From contig CAUJLY010000003.1 in NCBI GenBank assembly GCA_963281155.1, positions 1,550,001 to 1,614,000 of the forward strand: DNA of 64,000 nt. Direction: 5' to 3'. Source of the stretch: Rhabditophanes sp. KR3021. Its lineage: Eukaryota > Nematoda > Chromadorea > Rhabditida > Alloionematidae. The notes below the pieces were generated by a model that saw only the letters and a list, made by a program, of their open reading frames with translations, did no database searches and had not been told where the DNA came from. The position numbers were made by a program, and so were the translations under genes. Positions 1 through 12,576 of the stretch are shown piece after piece; the first letter of the stretch is position 1, and every line of letters begins with the position of its first letter.

Positions 1-3000
1 ATGCTGAAAAGCTTAGTATTGCCTCTATCTTGGAGGTTCAAATGAAGTATTCCCACGAAAATGATATTATTGAGAAATTACTGAGACACGCTGCCTCTTC
101 GAGAAATGCTCTCGTCAAACTTACGACTAAAGCCAATGACCAAATCAAACCTTTCGTGATGAACCATGTCAAGGGGATTTCTGAATACGGACTCTTCTAC
201 GCGACTAATGCTGCTCAGACCGCTGAAAAGATTGCCAAGACCAAATATGATTTGGAACATTTATCCAAATTCTTAAAAATCAGCGAGAAGAACTACCAAC
301 TCGAGAAGAAACAATTTGAGCATGCCACTTTTACAAAGTGCGTCCAAAAAGCCTCTACACATTGCTCTCAACTTTCAATCACAGCAAATAACTTAGTCAA
401 TTTATTGCAAAGTTCGCCGGACCAAGAAAGCAACAAATTATTTGATGATGACAAACTGTCAAATCTTCACAAGAAACATCCCGAGTACAAAGGATTGGTT
501 GATACTGCTAAGAAGTGCAAGTCAGTTGTCAATGCCTTGGTTGACTTCGTTCAGAATAAGGTACCGAAGAATGGTGATTATTGTTGTAAGGTTTGGAATT
601 TCAATGAAACTACGATCATTGTCGAGAATGTTAGTAAGAGAATTGGGGAATTGAGCGCCTGTGCTTCAAAATTGTCTGGTTGGACTCCTTTGTATGTTGA
701 AGATATGGCGGAAATTTGTAAGAATATTTCTGAGTCGTTCGAGATGGAAACCAACAATCAAGAAAAGCAAACTTTGTGGGATGAAGTCGACAATGCCAAA
801 CTCTGCATTCAAAACATCTACAAAGTCGTCAACTCTCAGATCGAAGACATTACCGTCGGCAAAAAGTTCAATCACAACCCAATCGATGATGTCAAAAGAA
901 TTCTCGAAGGCGTCAACACTATCACGGCTCCTGTCCAAGATTACATGGATTTAGTGAAGAAAATCATCGATGGTGGTTTAATTGAAGATGGATCTATTAA
1001 AAAAGCCTCCGACACATGCCAACTTATTATGAAGATGTATGACAACTTTGATCGGATTATCTCCGAATTCATGAAAGAGCTTTTGATCTTTTATGTTTCT
1101 TTTGAAAACTTCGCCTATACCTTGCTTGAGAAAGGTTTTGTTAATACCATTCCTAAAGAAGAGGATGGCGAAACTAGAGAAGGAAAGAATCCACAAGGAG
1201 GAGAAAATGCCGGGATGGGTGAAGGTCAGGGGGAAAATGATGTTTCGGATCAAATTGAAGAAAGTGGACAGCTCGAAGGTTTGCAGGGAGAAAAGGAAGA
1301 AAAAGCTGAGAATGCTCCCGAAAAGCAAAAAGACAATGAAAAGCCTATTGATGTGGAAGATGAATTTGCTGCAGATCTCGAAAATATGGACATGGATGAG
1401 AATGACGAAAATCAGGATGACAACGACGATAAGGATGATGGCAAAGAACCTGAAATGGATTGGAATAAGGGAGACATCGAGGAACCTGAAGAGAAACAAC
1501 TAGATCCTGAACTTTGGAATAAGCCCGAAGAAGAAGACGAAAAGGACATCGACGAGGGAAATGAAGGTGTCAATGAAGAGACCGATGACTTTGGAGCGAG
1601 AGATGAAAATTCTGCTAATTTGCCTGAGAAAGATGAAGCCAAGCCAACGGAGGGAGAGGATGAAGAAGATGGCGAAGATGGTGACGAGAAAAAGACTGAT
1701 GAAAAGGATGAAGGAAAGGATGGAGACACAGATGAAGAAGATCATCTTGAAAATATGAATGAATGCGACGCCAATGATTCTGACATCGATGATAACATGA
1801 GTGTTGGCCAAGATACCGAACAAATCGACGATCCTCTAAATGAAAATCAAGAAGAGCCAATGGATGCGGCTGAGTTGGAGAAAGATGAAAATGAACAAAC
1901 CGCAGAAGATTTACCTCCAGAGATGGAGATGGTCAATGATGGTAAGTAAAATTGAGGGTCTAAAAAAGTGAAATAGTAACTTTATTAAAAATAAGCACTT
2001 TAAAAAAATGGGAAATAATTATCTTTTTTAATATCACTATCAGCTTCAAAGGAAGGCGATCTTGATCCCCAAAATAAACATAATGAATTAGTAAATGTGC
2101 ATTTGATCTCCAATACCGACATGGCACGTAAATAGCTAATAATAAAATTCCAAATATGCAAAGTTTTAGACTAATGTTGGTAATGTGCTTTACTAAGATA
2201 ATAATTTCAAAACTAAAAACACACTATCGCTTTATGGTCATATTTTAATTTACAAAATAAAACTTCAGGTGCTCAAACCAATGATGATGGAGAAAAAGTT
2301 GATGACAGTGAAGCTCACAATACTGGCCAAGACAATGCCGACAATGCTACTGAAAACCTCCAAAATGAAAATGCAGAAAAAGATGAGAACCAGAAAGAAA
2401 AAGAAGATACCGAGGGAACATCTAATGAAAATAACCAGCAAGAGTTGGCTGAGCAAAACGCCTCTAATCAGTCCAAGAAGTCGAAGAATATCGAACAGAC
2501 CAAGAAAGAAGATGCTGAAAAAGAAAAGTCTGTCAAGGATAAGGAGGAAAAAGCTCAATCTGACAAGAAGCTTGCCGACAAAGCTGATGAAGTAGATGAT
2601 GCCGAGTCTATTGAAGGAAGGTCTGATGATGAAGAGGCCGAAGATGAAGATGAAGATTATTTGTTAGCACATAATAATCGTGAATCCAAATCTGAACGCC
2701 AAATCATTAAGAGTGCAACGATGGAAGAAGCTAAGAATACTCGTGGAATCTACGACAATCGCAAGTACAAGCAACTCAAGAAAGAAAAGGAAAGTAACTT
2801 GATTAATGAGAATGAAGACGAAGCGATGGAACATTCTGGAAGCGACGAAAACGAAGAGGAAACCTTTGTGGAAAGCAAAGCTGGAAACGTCATTAAACTT
2901 CACATGGATAACATCGATTTTGATAGCGTTGTTGATGGTCTTAAAGGTCTTATGCCAACGTATCTTGAAGATGATGGTAACCACGAAGAAAATAAAAAGT

Positions 3001-3830
3001 ACGATGAAGAATGGTCTCGTCTTTCCTCCTCTATTGCTCCATTAGCCTATGAATTGACAGAAGCCCTTAGAATTATCATCGAACCTTCAATTGCATCAAA
3101 GTTAGAAGGAGATTATAGATCTGGAAAGAGATTAAATATGCGTCGTCTTATCTCTTACATTGCTAGTGGCCACAGAAAAGACAAGATCTGGATGAGAAGA
3201 ACCAAGAAAGCTAAGAGAAATTATCAAGTTTTGCTGGCTATTGATGATTCTGGATCTATGAATGAAAATCGTATCGGGGAAATGACCTGCCAAAGTACGT
3301 GCCTGATCGAGAAAGCCCTAAGACAATTGGAGATCGGGGAAATTGCTGTTTGTAAATTTGGAAAAGACGTGAAGATGGTTAGTGATTTTAGTAGCCAATC
3401 AGAATCTTTCGGAAGAAAGTTGTTGAAGGGTCTTAACTTCGATCAAGATAAGACAGACTTGCTGAATTTACTGAATGTATCCTCCCAAGTTCTAGGAGAT
3501 GCGAATGCCGAAAAACCTTCCAATCAAATGATGATCATTGTCAGTGATGGACATGGAGTATTATCTGATGGAAAAGAAAAATTGTCGGCGGCCATCAAAA
3601 GTCTAATAATGCAAAGAGTCACTGTTCTTTTCTTAATCTTAGACAACGGCAAAAAGTCCATAATGGATATGGAAGTTGTCAAATTCAATAGTGATGGTTC
3701 CTTCTCCAAGACAAATTACATGGATGATTTCCCTTTCCCATTCTACACTATCATGGGAAACATTCAATCCTTGCCTTCTGTTGTTTCTGAGGCTATCCGC
3801 CAATGGTTTGAATTTACCACTAGAGCCTAG
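1..3830 (+). CDS. MDN1: Midasin (AAA-ATPase ribosome assembly factor), 3' part only
   Basis: Midasin/Rea1 is a giant dynein-like AAA protein that strips assembly factors from pre-60S ribosomes in the nucleus. Only its C-terminal part is here; the frame is open at base 1. My exons are 1-1941, 2044-2127 and 2269-3830, with GT-AG introns and consistent phase, giving about 1195 visible residues. The first 390 or so residues are helical linker. They are followed by a long acidic Asp/Glu/Lys-rich tract (about 1160-2880), the hallmark D/E-rich region of the family. The last exon carries the MIDAS/VWA domain: the metal-site motif AIDDSGSM (DxSxS, near 3238-3261) is intact, followed by a conserved VWA fold to the stop TAG at 3828. 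The MIDAS domain binds the UBL domains of Ytm1 and Rsa4 in yeast (family knowledge). Identity is secure from the MIDAS region and the preceding acidic tail. Confidence 0.93.
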
Positions 3831-5806
3831 ATATTAGACTAATATGTTTAGACAATTTGAATTGTCGTTTTTGTTATATTTGTTATTGTTAATAATTCTT
3901 TTATATTGTTATGTTGTCATTTTAATTAAATAAATTTTTTTTGAATGCCTCGTACTTCATGTTCGATTAAATTATTAAACATACATATAGACATAAGAAA
4001 TGTCGTTTATGCTTTCATTTGGAACTTATAGATGCTTAATTATTATAATGAAAGAATCAATCAAAAGTTTAATAACATTAACGGTTTTAAAATAAGCTTG
4101 AAAATTCCGAACTTAAAGAGGTGTAGTGTTGTTAACCGAATTTATATTTAGACATGTTCATATTACACGAAGCCTCTCAGACCAACTAAATTATATTTAT
4201 TTCAAAACTGCAAGGGATTGGGGATTTTACGATACTCATCATGCGAGAAAATGTTTGGATTTGAAATCCGGGTCTTGGCCAGGAACTCGAGTTCGACCAC
4301 GACCAATCGATGAACCGCTTCAAGGAGATTATCTAGAACGTTGGCTGGGATGCGTGCCGGAAGGGAAGCAGCAATAATGTAGAAAATGTTCAAATATTAA
4401 AACTACTTGTAAATAAGCTGTAGTAATACAGCTATTTATGTTTTCATATTATCAAATTGAGTCTGTAAATCAAGGCATTATAATTATCTGCTTTTTAATG
4501 CATATCCAACCCGCCATCCTAATTTATTATTGCATTATTATTCGCTCTTCTTATTTCTTTTGTTGCAAATGATAATTTTACCATCCTTGATATATCTTTA
4601 ATAAACAGTATACTAATAAGTAAGTCTTAAAAATAGTCTTTGTAAAAATCAAATGTAATAATTTTACTACTAGTTTTCAAAGAAAATGCTTGTTAAATTA
4701 TGGAAACTATATTATTAATCTATTGGTTTAGCTTAGTCTGAATAAACAGTTAAACTTTTTGACATGTCATATTATCTTTGTTACAGGCACGTTTAATTTA
4801 TTTTGAACTTTCAACAAACCACCAGTCTTATCTTCATTAATTTTAAAATTAACAAAAAACTTAATGCATTCATATAAAAGCTTAAATCAGCCGTAGAGCT
4901 TTTATGTCAAGCGCACTCATAATTCTTGAATGAGTTACATAGGCGATATTTTGGAAGTATTTCAACCTATAGGTTCAAAATGAGCGAGATTCGTAAATCT
5001 TGTTTGGTAATAGACTTTATCAAATTTGAATGTAAGTTGGTGCCTAAAGTATCCTCACAAGGTTGCAAATCTTATTAAGTAAGCACTATTATCAGTGATT
5101 CTGATATTTTTGTATAACTTTAGGGAGTAATTAATAATCTATCGCGAAAGTAATTGCATATTCATCAAAGACTTCAGACCATAAATAAATCCTGATCACA
5201 AGACATGTATAAAAATTAACTTTCTTTATTTTAAACTTTATAAGTCAGATCAAAGTCAAAAGATTCCATTATATTCGTGAATAATGAAAAACTGTTAAAA
5301 ACTACTTTTCACATTTTCAGTTCTCCAAAGTATGGCTCTAAACTAAATAACATAGTTAACATCGCAGTGTCACATTTGATTTATCAAAAATTGTCAACTT
5401 GATGTTCAAATTTCGCCTCCCATATGCATTTTATTTAAATGTTCACCCTATATTTTAATGAAAGGTGGAAAAAACATACAATGCTAGAAGAAATCGAGTA
5501 ATTAGCTATCGGAGACTTCGTAGTTTCTGGTATATGCTTTACCCGTACAAATAACCTTTTGATTAATTTTGCTAAACTTATCATACGTGATAGACAACAA
5601 TATTTATTTTATACGGTGGTCAATGAATAAATACTTTTGGTTTAAATAAAACTGTTATGAATTGACTATGTACCAATAACTGCATTCGCTTTAGGAAAAT
5701 TCACTTGACTTTTATAATATTTTTAAACACAACACCTTTTCGATGATTATATCTGAACTGCTCTAAAGAAATATTATTTTCTGGCTAATTATAGATACAA
5801 AAAAAC
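3831..5806. other. Intergenic region, mostly without recognisable content
   Basis: AT-rich spacer between midasin and cereblon. It holds the midasin 3' end with AATAAA-like signals near 3927 and one GC-richer coding-like island near 4126-4377, listed separately. I see no RNA gene or repeat in the rest. Confidence 0.5.
4126..4377 (+). other. Short coding-like island, unidentified
   Basis: An 83-codon open frame whose second half (about 4220-4377) is much richer in GC than its surroundings and reads as plausible protein (for example WPGTRVRPRPIDEP and YLERWLGC). The first half is AT-rich and may be intron. It could be the last exon of a small gene whose upstream exons I cannot find, or a relic. 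The minus strand is also open here (4202-4393), so the strand is not certain. I do not recognise a family. Confidence 0.3.
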
Positions 5807-7295
5807 ATGGATGATATAGATGTAATGAGCGATGAGTATTGGAATCTGTTTGAACCACTGGTGGATGAAGCACTTGACAGTGTACCTGTTGAAGACGTGC
5901 AAGCTGAAAAAATGGATACTGGTGATTCATTGAAAGCCGTTACACCATTTAGGGAATCGCCATCATATTTTGCCTACTCTAAAAAATTCATCGCAATTCC
6001 TCAACCTTATCCTAGTCGAACAAAACTGGGCAAAGGAGATAGCGTCTATGCACAGATTGTGGATACCGCTCTATTTGTTCCCATTGGGTTCGATGTCATC
6101 GTTCCTTATGACAATTCAGATGAAGCCGTGGAAGAAGGAAAGCAGTATATTCAAAAGTATGGAAGATTAGTGGCTTTTATTGTAGATGACGAAAACAATG
6201 AAAACTCACTCGGTGTTTTGGGGCATGTTATAGCTACTCAGAGGAAAAGCTTCGAGGGTGAAAATTTCGTTATTGTTCGTACTTTCTGCACAGTAGTACG
6301 AGAAGTGATTGGAAGGAATTTGTTTGAAGCAAATGGAGAACACGGGCCTTCAATTGCATCTGAAGTAAAACTTGCTTTTCCTTATTATGCTCCAAATAGA
6401 GCCTTCATTAACAATCTTAATACAACTGATACAATAACAGCTAGGTTTAATTGCTGTGGAAGTTGTGAAAGATGCAAGCATGAATTATTAAATGGGCATG
6501 TTGGCGAGTCAACTACACTATGTCTGGTACAGAAGCTAGCTTCAGGAAGAAACACAAAATCTCTCGACATGAAAGATTGCATCAGGAAGTTTATGAAGGA
6601 TCTCTACCCCCAATGGGAAGGAAAACTGGATAACTTCCAATTAAACAGTCGCATGGTCATGAATATTCCTCAACTTGAATTCGTGACTATGCGCAATCAC
6701 AAATTTTATCACAATCTAAGTAATTCTGTTGATTTAGCTAATTTTATCAATGGGCTGAGTGATGAGAGATGTTTGGATCTTGAAAGAACTCAAATGCGCT
6801 GTTTTAATTGTTCGACTCTTATTTGCAGTGCTGATGATGCTGAAGCCTTTTCACCAGATGGCAATGTGCTCGTTAGGAGAAATGGTAATAATATCTTGCA
6901 CAAATTAAGAACATTTAAGAAACTTCAACCTGGAGCTGCTTTTGCATCTGGGGAGCCAAGAAAGGAGCTTACATACTTTTGAAGGGTACAAATGGCGGTT
7001 TCTTAATTGCCGTGTATGCGACTCATTTTTAGGATGGCGATTTGAAAGTAGACTTTACACACCTTCGTATTTCTACGCCTTCCTTGGTCATGCTTTAGTT
7101 GCAAAACATCCATTTTGGGGCAGTGAAGGTTCCGATGATAATGAATTTGTACTTGATTATAGTGATGGCGATGGAGACAACGTTTCATTTGATGCAGATG
7201 AAGAACTTGAAAGACAGTGGATGCAGGACATGGAGGACGGAGAATTAGATGAATATGAGGAACATTATGAATTGGAAGAAGAATATGACGAATAA
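5807..7295 (+). CDS. CRBN: Cereblon-like CRL4 substrate receptor, with apparent +1 frameshift
   Basis: Cereblon is the substrate receptor of the CUL4-DDB1 E3 ligase. Frame one runs from ATG 5807 to TGA 6982 and holds a LON-like domain (about residues 60-300) and the first half of the CULT domain, with the zinc pair CFNC. The second half (GYKWRF, NCRVC, GWRF, then an acidic tail to TAA 7295) lies one base forward. Skipping one T of the TTTT run at 6977-6980 gives a continuous 495-residue protein whose spacing matches vertebrate cereblon exactly through this stretch. Of the three Trp that form the thalidomide-binding cage, two are present (YKW, GWRF); the first becomes Tyr at the junction. The gene is intronless in my reading. 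The shift could be an assembly indel, true decay or programmed frameshifting. A Cys-rich insert (CCGSCERC) in the LON part is not typical. Confidence 0.85.
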
Positions 7296-7622
7296 TTTAA
7301 AATTTGTTTAATTTCCAATAATACCATTTATGCTTTGTTAATATTTATTAGAAAATAAATTTCTTTCTAAATCATTCGTGTATTTCATTTAAAACAACAA
7401 GGACGTCTAATTTGATTGAATCATAGTATGTTTCATTCAATATTGTTTCCCAAGGAATTGTCATATTTGCAAAAATATGAGTAAGGACAATTTACAATAT
7501 ATTTATTGTATTTATAATATGTGCATTTTTGCTTTGAAAACAGGTGCGAAAATAGCATAATAATAAATTTTGTTTCATTTTATTTCTAGAATCTATTTTG
7601 TGATTTCTTTAATTTTAGTGGA
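7296..7622. other. Intergenic spacer
   Basis: 327 bases with the cereblon poly(A)-type signal (AATAAA near 7355) and a T-rich tract ending in a 3' splice-site-like AG at 7618, just before the next start codon. Nothing else seen. Confidence 0.5.
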
Positions 7623-8639
7623 ATGGAAATTATTTTAGAAGAGTATCATCTTGATTCAGATGAAAGCGTTATGGCTAGTGAAATTCATCAAATTGAGACT
7701 GTTGTTCGAGAGGTGACTGAAATTGAAAAGTAAGTGAAATATACACATTATTTTATTATTTAAATTAAAATTCAGGACAACAACTGATTACTACCGCACA
7801 CAGGCTTCATTTGCTGATGAAGCATTTGAGATGTCCCCATTTGGTTTTCAAAATAGATTAAAAGGAACCACACATAAATATGATGAAATGTCAATAAAAA
7901 ATAACGATTTAAATCACTTAAATAAGTCCATTAACAATGCAAGACATTTTGAAGAAAACACGACTAGTCATATGAACGAATTCGGTACTAGCGAGACTAC
8001 TTTTGTATTAAATCAAAATAACAAAAGACAAAGTTACCTTCAAATGGAAATATTTGAAGAATTTAATTTGAATAGACCAATTTATGGGAATACAATTGAT
8101 CAAAATACAATCACTGGGAAAGATTCAGGGTGTTTAAGATTGTTGTTCAAGATCTTGGCTTTTATTTCATTGCTTTTAGCCTGTCTCTTAATAATATTTG
8201 CCTTATTCTTTATGGTATCATGCACAATAACTCCAAACATACCTTACTCATTGGCAATTGACGGAGTATTAATAATCCTTCTCTTTATCATAATAATTCT
8301 GAAAGTAACAATATTCCCCGGAAATATTTATCTCTGTCTGATCCACTTGATACTGACAGCAATATTAATCCTTTGCGCAAGTTTGAGTAAGTTAGAAAGT
8401 GTTCGTCATGTTGTATAATGAAACTGTTGTGTCTTTTAGCGTCATATTGGTTTTACTCTTTTTATGAAATTCTCAAAATAGAGCCTATTCGTTGTCCGAC
8501 ATTGTATTGCAGCGATCGTGTCGTTATCGGAATCATAGCAAGCATTATATTTATTTGGAGTGAACTTGTATTGTCAATTTGGATCTTTTTCGCTAGACAT
8601 AAAAAATCTTTCGTCAATGATTCACCAGGATTCAATTAA
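7623..8639 (+). CDS. TMEM272-like four-pass membrane protein (copy 1)
   Basis: Exons 7623-7729, 7776-8386 and 8440-8639 (all GT-AG, phases agree) give 305 residues. The first 165 or so are polar, Asn-rich and cytosolic-looking. Four hydrophobic segments follow (for example LAFISLLLACLLIIFALFF). The last loop carries CPTLYCSDR between two helices, the Cys-x-x-x-Tyr-Cys type motif of TMEM272-like proteins, whose function is unknown. The start lies 4 nt after an AG acceptor (7618). The next gene has the same layout and the same motif, so the two look like an old tandem duplication. The family call rests on topology and the loop motif only. Confidence 0.65.
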
Positions 8640-9574
8640 TTTTTAGTCAATACAGCAAGAAGGATTTGCTATCTTTTATTAGAAAAAAGGACATTCCCCT
8701 AACCTTTCCTTAATATTTCATTATTTGTATAAAAAATTCTTTTCCGTATATTTAATCAGTTAAATAAGAACATTTTTCATATACTTAATAAATTAACCAT
8801 CTACACTTCCGTATTTCTCGTACATTTTTTGTTTGAATCAATGTTAGCCTGTTTTAAGGGGTAACCTTTATATAATTTGATGATGTACCTCAAATGTTGT
8901 ATTTGCATTTCAGCTAAACAAATATCCGATTTCATTATGATTCAATAGCCTACTCATTTTGCCATCTTTAAAGCATATTATATGAATAAGGGTATGATTC
9001 ATAAGTTTTATTTAACTGGAATTTTCACCGTCATTTTGTTCTTATATATTCTTGTTCCTTTAATGTATGACCCCCATTTCTTATCAATATCTTATTTAAT
9101 ATAGGAATTTTATTTATATTCACCAGATAACACTTTTGATGATATTGACAATACTTTTAAATAATATATAGCTCACGTGTGCTTACCATACATATACGTA
9201 TCATATAATATTATTTTGAGACGATACCAATAGGACAAACTGAAAAAAATATTGTTGCGTGCTTAATAAATAATAAACTTGTTTCTTGATCTTATACACA
9301 AATTGACGTACCAATATCTCTTTTTACACTTTTTTTATTTGAGCGTCTACCAAACTTTGTTTGACTTGAATGCAAGTCTGTGCTAGTAGAACCAATCGTC
9401 TATAAACATAAAATTCATTCCAAAAATTTAAATTATTCCATCCATTGTAAAAATTCACATTCATCTTTGTACATTTATACCTTTGTGCTGTTGGTAATCT
9501 TGTTATCATCTATAAAGAACCATTTAAATAACAAACAGAATCTAATAAAATCTTCTATTTGCAGATCACACACC
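8640..9574. other. Intergenic spacer
   Basis: AT-rich, with stop codons in all frames at high density. A T-rich tract and AG at 9563-9564 precede the next start by 10 nt. No gene or repeat seen. Confidence 0.5.
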
Positions 9575-10574
9575 ATGAAGCAGATAAATGCATATGACGA
9601 GGTGTCATTGTCACAAACTTCCAATATCACCCATCCTACAAATTTAAGTTACCATTCAAGGTAAATACAAAATAAGGTTTATCCATTGGTAAATATTTCT
9701 CTTTTAGACCTCATATATTAACAGCTCCGAGGAAAATATTAAAAGATAATATGGCTTTGCCTGGACATTTAGTTAATAATAATTCATCGCCTAATAGAAA
9801 TTATTCCAATAATTCTTCGAGAAATCACGTCGAGATGAGTCGATTGGTCATGCCACATGGAGTGATAAGGGATGATGAGACGAGTGCTTCGAGAAGGACG
9901 GAAAAGTTGAGTGATGTTTTTACGAATTCAGAGGATACGACTGAATTTATGAAGAACCTGCAGATGCTTTTGTGCGCAAATTTGACTGACGGTAAGTTTA
10001 TTTATTTAGTTATATCTAATCCAATTCACTCAGGAGTCTATTACGTAATTTTATTTATCATTGCCTCATACGGCTTAACATGCTTAATGATAGCAGCCTT
10101 CAACATGCCCTTTTGCAGAATTCAACCTATGATCTCAGTTTACTTATTAACTTTCGGACTAATAACTATTTTATTTGCCATAACTTTAGCAATGGGAAGA
10201 TGTTGCAATGAATCGCCTACAAGAAGAAGGATTAGAAGAGCTCACTCTACAACGTCTCAAAATTCAAAAGGAGTTCTGGGAGAAGTGTGCATCTCCGGGG
10301 TCAACGCTATCTTATTTATTGTGCTGATTGTGTGGACTATTCTGGGTTAGTTTCAATTAACTCCAATTCATTTAAACTCCCAATTTTAGGAGCCATTTGG
10401 GTATATGGTAACATAGAATTCGTTCATTACGGAACAGGGATGTTCGAAGAACACTATTGTGACCCCCTTCTCTACAGAACAGCATTCACAACAGTCACTC
10501 TCAATTTATTATTTTTAGTAGCAATGATATTCGCAATGGTTGTTTTACTTATTTATGGTGCAACAAAATCATAA
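9575..10574 (+). CDS. TMEM272-like four-pass membrane protein (copy 2)
   Basis: Exons 9575-9660, 9708-9991, 10034-10345 and 10390-10574 give 288 residues. The N-terminal 120 residues are polar. Four membrane segments follow, with a basic cytosolic loop (RRRIRRAHS) between helices 2 and 3. The last loop has IWVYGN and HYCDPLLYRTAF, close to the TMEM272-like signature Trp-x-Tyr then Tyr-Cys-x-x-x-Leu-Tyr-x-x-Ala-Phe. This copy fits the family better than its upstream neighbour. The introns are only 42-47 nt. The third exon can be read through its preceding intron without a stop, so retention would be possible but would insert about 14 residues before the first helix. Molecular function unknown. 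Confidence 0.72.
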
Positions 10575-10657
10575 AAAAACAATAATTAATTAAATAATGC
10601 CAAAATAAGTATGTATAATTGCAATTTATAATAAAAGTGAGCGAAACATTTATTTCT

Positions 10658-12270
10658 TCAAGCTTTGATTAAACTCTTGTAAAATTGCCCGAATAATAGC
10701 TTTGCAGCATTTGAGTTGTTTCCTTGGAGGAGTGTTTGGAGGTTTTTGAAGTTTACAACCGTTTTTTCCTTTGTCTCACATTTGACGCCATTAGCGAAGG
10801 CGATTAAATGATTGACAAGTTGTGATTCTACTGGTAAATTTGAACAGACGATACCGTTTGCTCTTTCAAGAATGGCTTTAAGTATTTTTCCAATTTTCTT
10901 TTCGTTTTCTGGAGTGTAAGTGACACTTAAAGCGGCAATAAACCGGGCAGTGGTAATTGCATTATTATCCACACGCATATCATTCTCCAATTCATCAATG
11001 ATATCGTCACTTCGTGCCAAAACCTGTTTCAAGGTACCAGCAGAAGGAGCTTTTACAAAATTCGTAATTATTCCAATCGGAAATTGCTCCTTTTGATGCT
11101 TGCAATCATTCCAAAGTGGATCGCTGTCGAAATCACTGCCTTGGTCATCCGATTCCTCTCCAAGATCAATATCAGCCAAAGCACCAATTTCATCCTTCAA
11201 AATTTGGAATTCCGCTCCATAATTATTACAAGCTATCTTGATTTGAACCTTTTTCAAGGATGTCTGAACTACCTTAGCAATTTCCTGGGCTCCATCCTTA
11301 GAAATCTCATTTCCCGAGAACTCCAATTCTTTTAAATTAACTAATTGAGCGGCAGCGAGTGCTCTGAAAATTTTGAGAGTCCCCCGATCTCTACAAAGGC
11401 AATCTCCTAAAGCTAATCTCTCCAATTTCTTTAGTTGAGGTACGACAGCAGCGATAGCAGCGGCTCCCCGATGAGTACATGTGTTGTCCGATAAGTCTAT
11501 GATTCTCAGGTTAGGGTTGAATCTGAAACAATCACTCAAAGCTCTGATTCCATCAGCCCAGATTCCGTTTTGAATAATCTGGATGTCCTCAAGGGTTCCG
11601 ATCATTTTGAAGGCATGTGCTAGGGGGAGCGCACATTGATTTTCAAGTCTATTTCTTCCAGCAATGAAGGTCTTGAGATTGAACCAGCGACCACGTGCTA
11701 CAGCCTTTTGAAGACACTTGATGAAACAAGCCGCAACCGTCTTTCCACCGATTCCCAAGCCATTGTTGTAGAGCTTGATTGTTTCAAGGTCCATGGCTGC
11801 TTCGCTGGCTAAGAATTTTTCAATTCCTTTCACTCCGATTGGTCCCAGGGCGTTGTCTGACAGATCGAGCTCTTTTAGCATAGCACCGCATTTCGTGATT
11901 GCATCCAGCAATTTTTCCTATAAACTCTAGTCATTAAACGCAGTTCATGGAAAACCTACCAAAATAATTGGAATTTCTTGCTTAAGTCTACCAGTAAATA
12001 AGTCACTCCATAAGACACGTTCTAATTCCGGGTGCCCTTCCAAGGCTTTTGCTATTGGATCCGTAGCAGCAGGCCCCAAACTATTACCTCTAAACTCGAG
12101 TGTAATAATACTTGAACATTTACGTATTTCCGCAGCTATCTTTTCACCTAGATTAAAGGATAAACACTTAAATAATGATATTTTGATGACTTACCATCAG
12201 CGACTTCATTCAATTTAAGTTGTAAGTCCAGAAAAGACAACAAACCGGTTTTAGGGTCATACTTCGCCAT
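10658..12270 (-). CDS. RANGAP1: Ran GTPase-activating protein 1
   Basis: RanGAP1 stimulates GTP hydrolysis by Ran on the cytoplasmic side of the nuclear pore, which sets the transport gradient. Exons on the minus strand are 12195-12270, 11960-12147 and 10658-11917, giving 507 residues from ATG 12270. A series of ribonuclease-inhibitor-type LRRs fills residues 40-350 (repeats such as LKELDLSDNALGPIG, IDLSDNTCTHRGAAAIA and LKELEFSGNEISKDGA). A short acidic stretch (EESDDQGSDFDSD) and a C-terminal helical domain follow, the usual metazoan order. The SUMO-site region is shorter than in vertebrates. It is head-to-head with EEF1AKMT1 (about 300 bp between starts), so the two probably share a promoter. 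Confidence 0.93.
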
Positions 12271-12576
12271 CTTGATTATATATAAAAAAGTCAAATTAAA
12301 AAATGCGCAAACTCAAATTTGAATAGAAATCTTCCAAAATAAATCTTGTCGGGATAATACCTTGCCGTGTCTTCAAACGACCGTTGTCAACAAGAGTGGA
12401 ACAATTTCTCTTGATGGTCGCGTCTCTTGTTGTATGACTATTTATTCTATTACTGCCTCATAAATAATTGACGAAAAAAGAAACGAAATAAAGAAAGAAA
12501 TCACACTACACTAAAGAACGCCATCTCCTATATTTGCTAAATTAAAGTCTGTGTTACAAAGGAACATTAATTGACA
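12271..12576. promoter_or_regulatory. Divergent promoter region between RanGAP1 and EEF1AKMT1
   Basis: 306 bases between two start codons pointing apart. It contains a GC-richer stretch at about 12360-12480 compared with neighbouring spacers. I cannot name specific motifs; promoter function is inferred from gene orientation only. Confidence 0.4.

Noticed and set aside
1412..1729. Ser/Phe-rich minus-strand open frame opposite the midasin acidic tract
   Set aside because: It is the complement of Glu/Asp codons (GAA/GAT read as TTC/ATC and TCC/TCA). The sense strand is conserved midasin.
6980..6982. Selenocysteine or stop readthrough at the cereblon TGA
   Set aside because: Continuing in the same frame meets another stop after a few codons and does not recover the CULT domain; only a +1 shift does.
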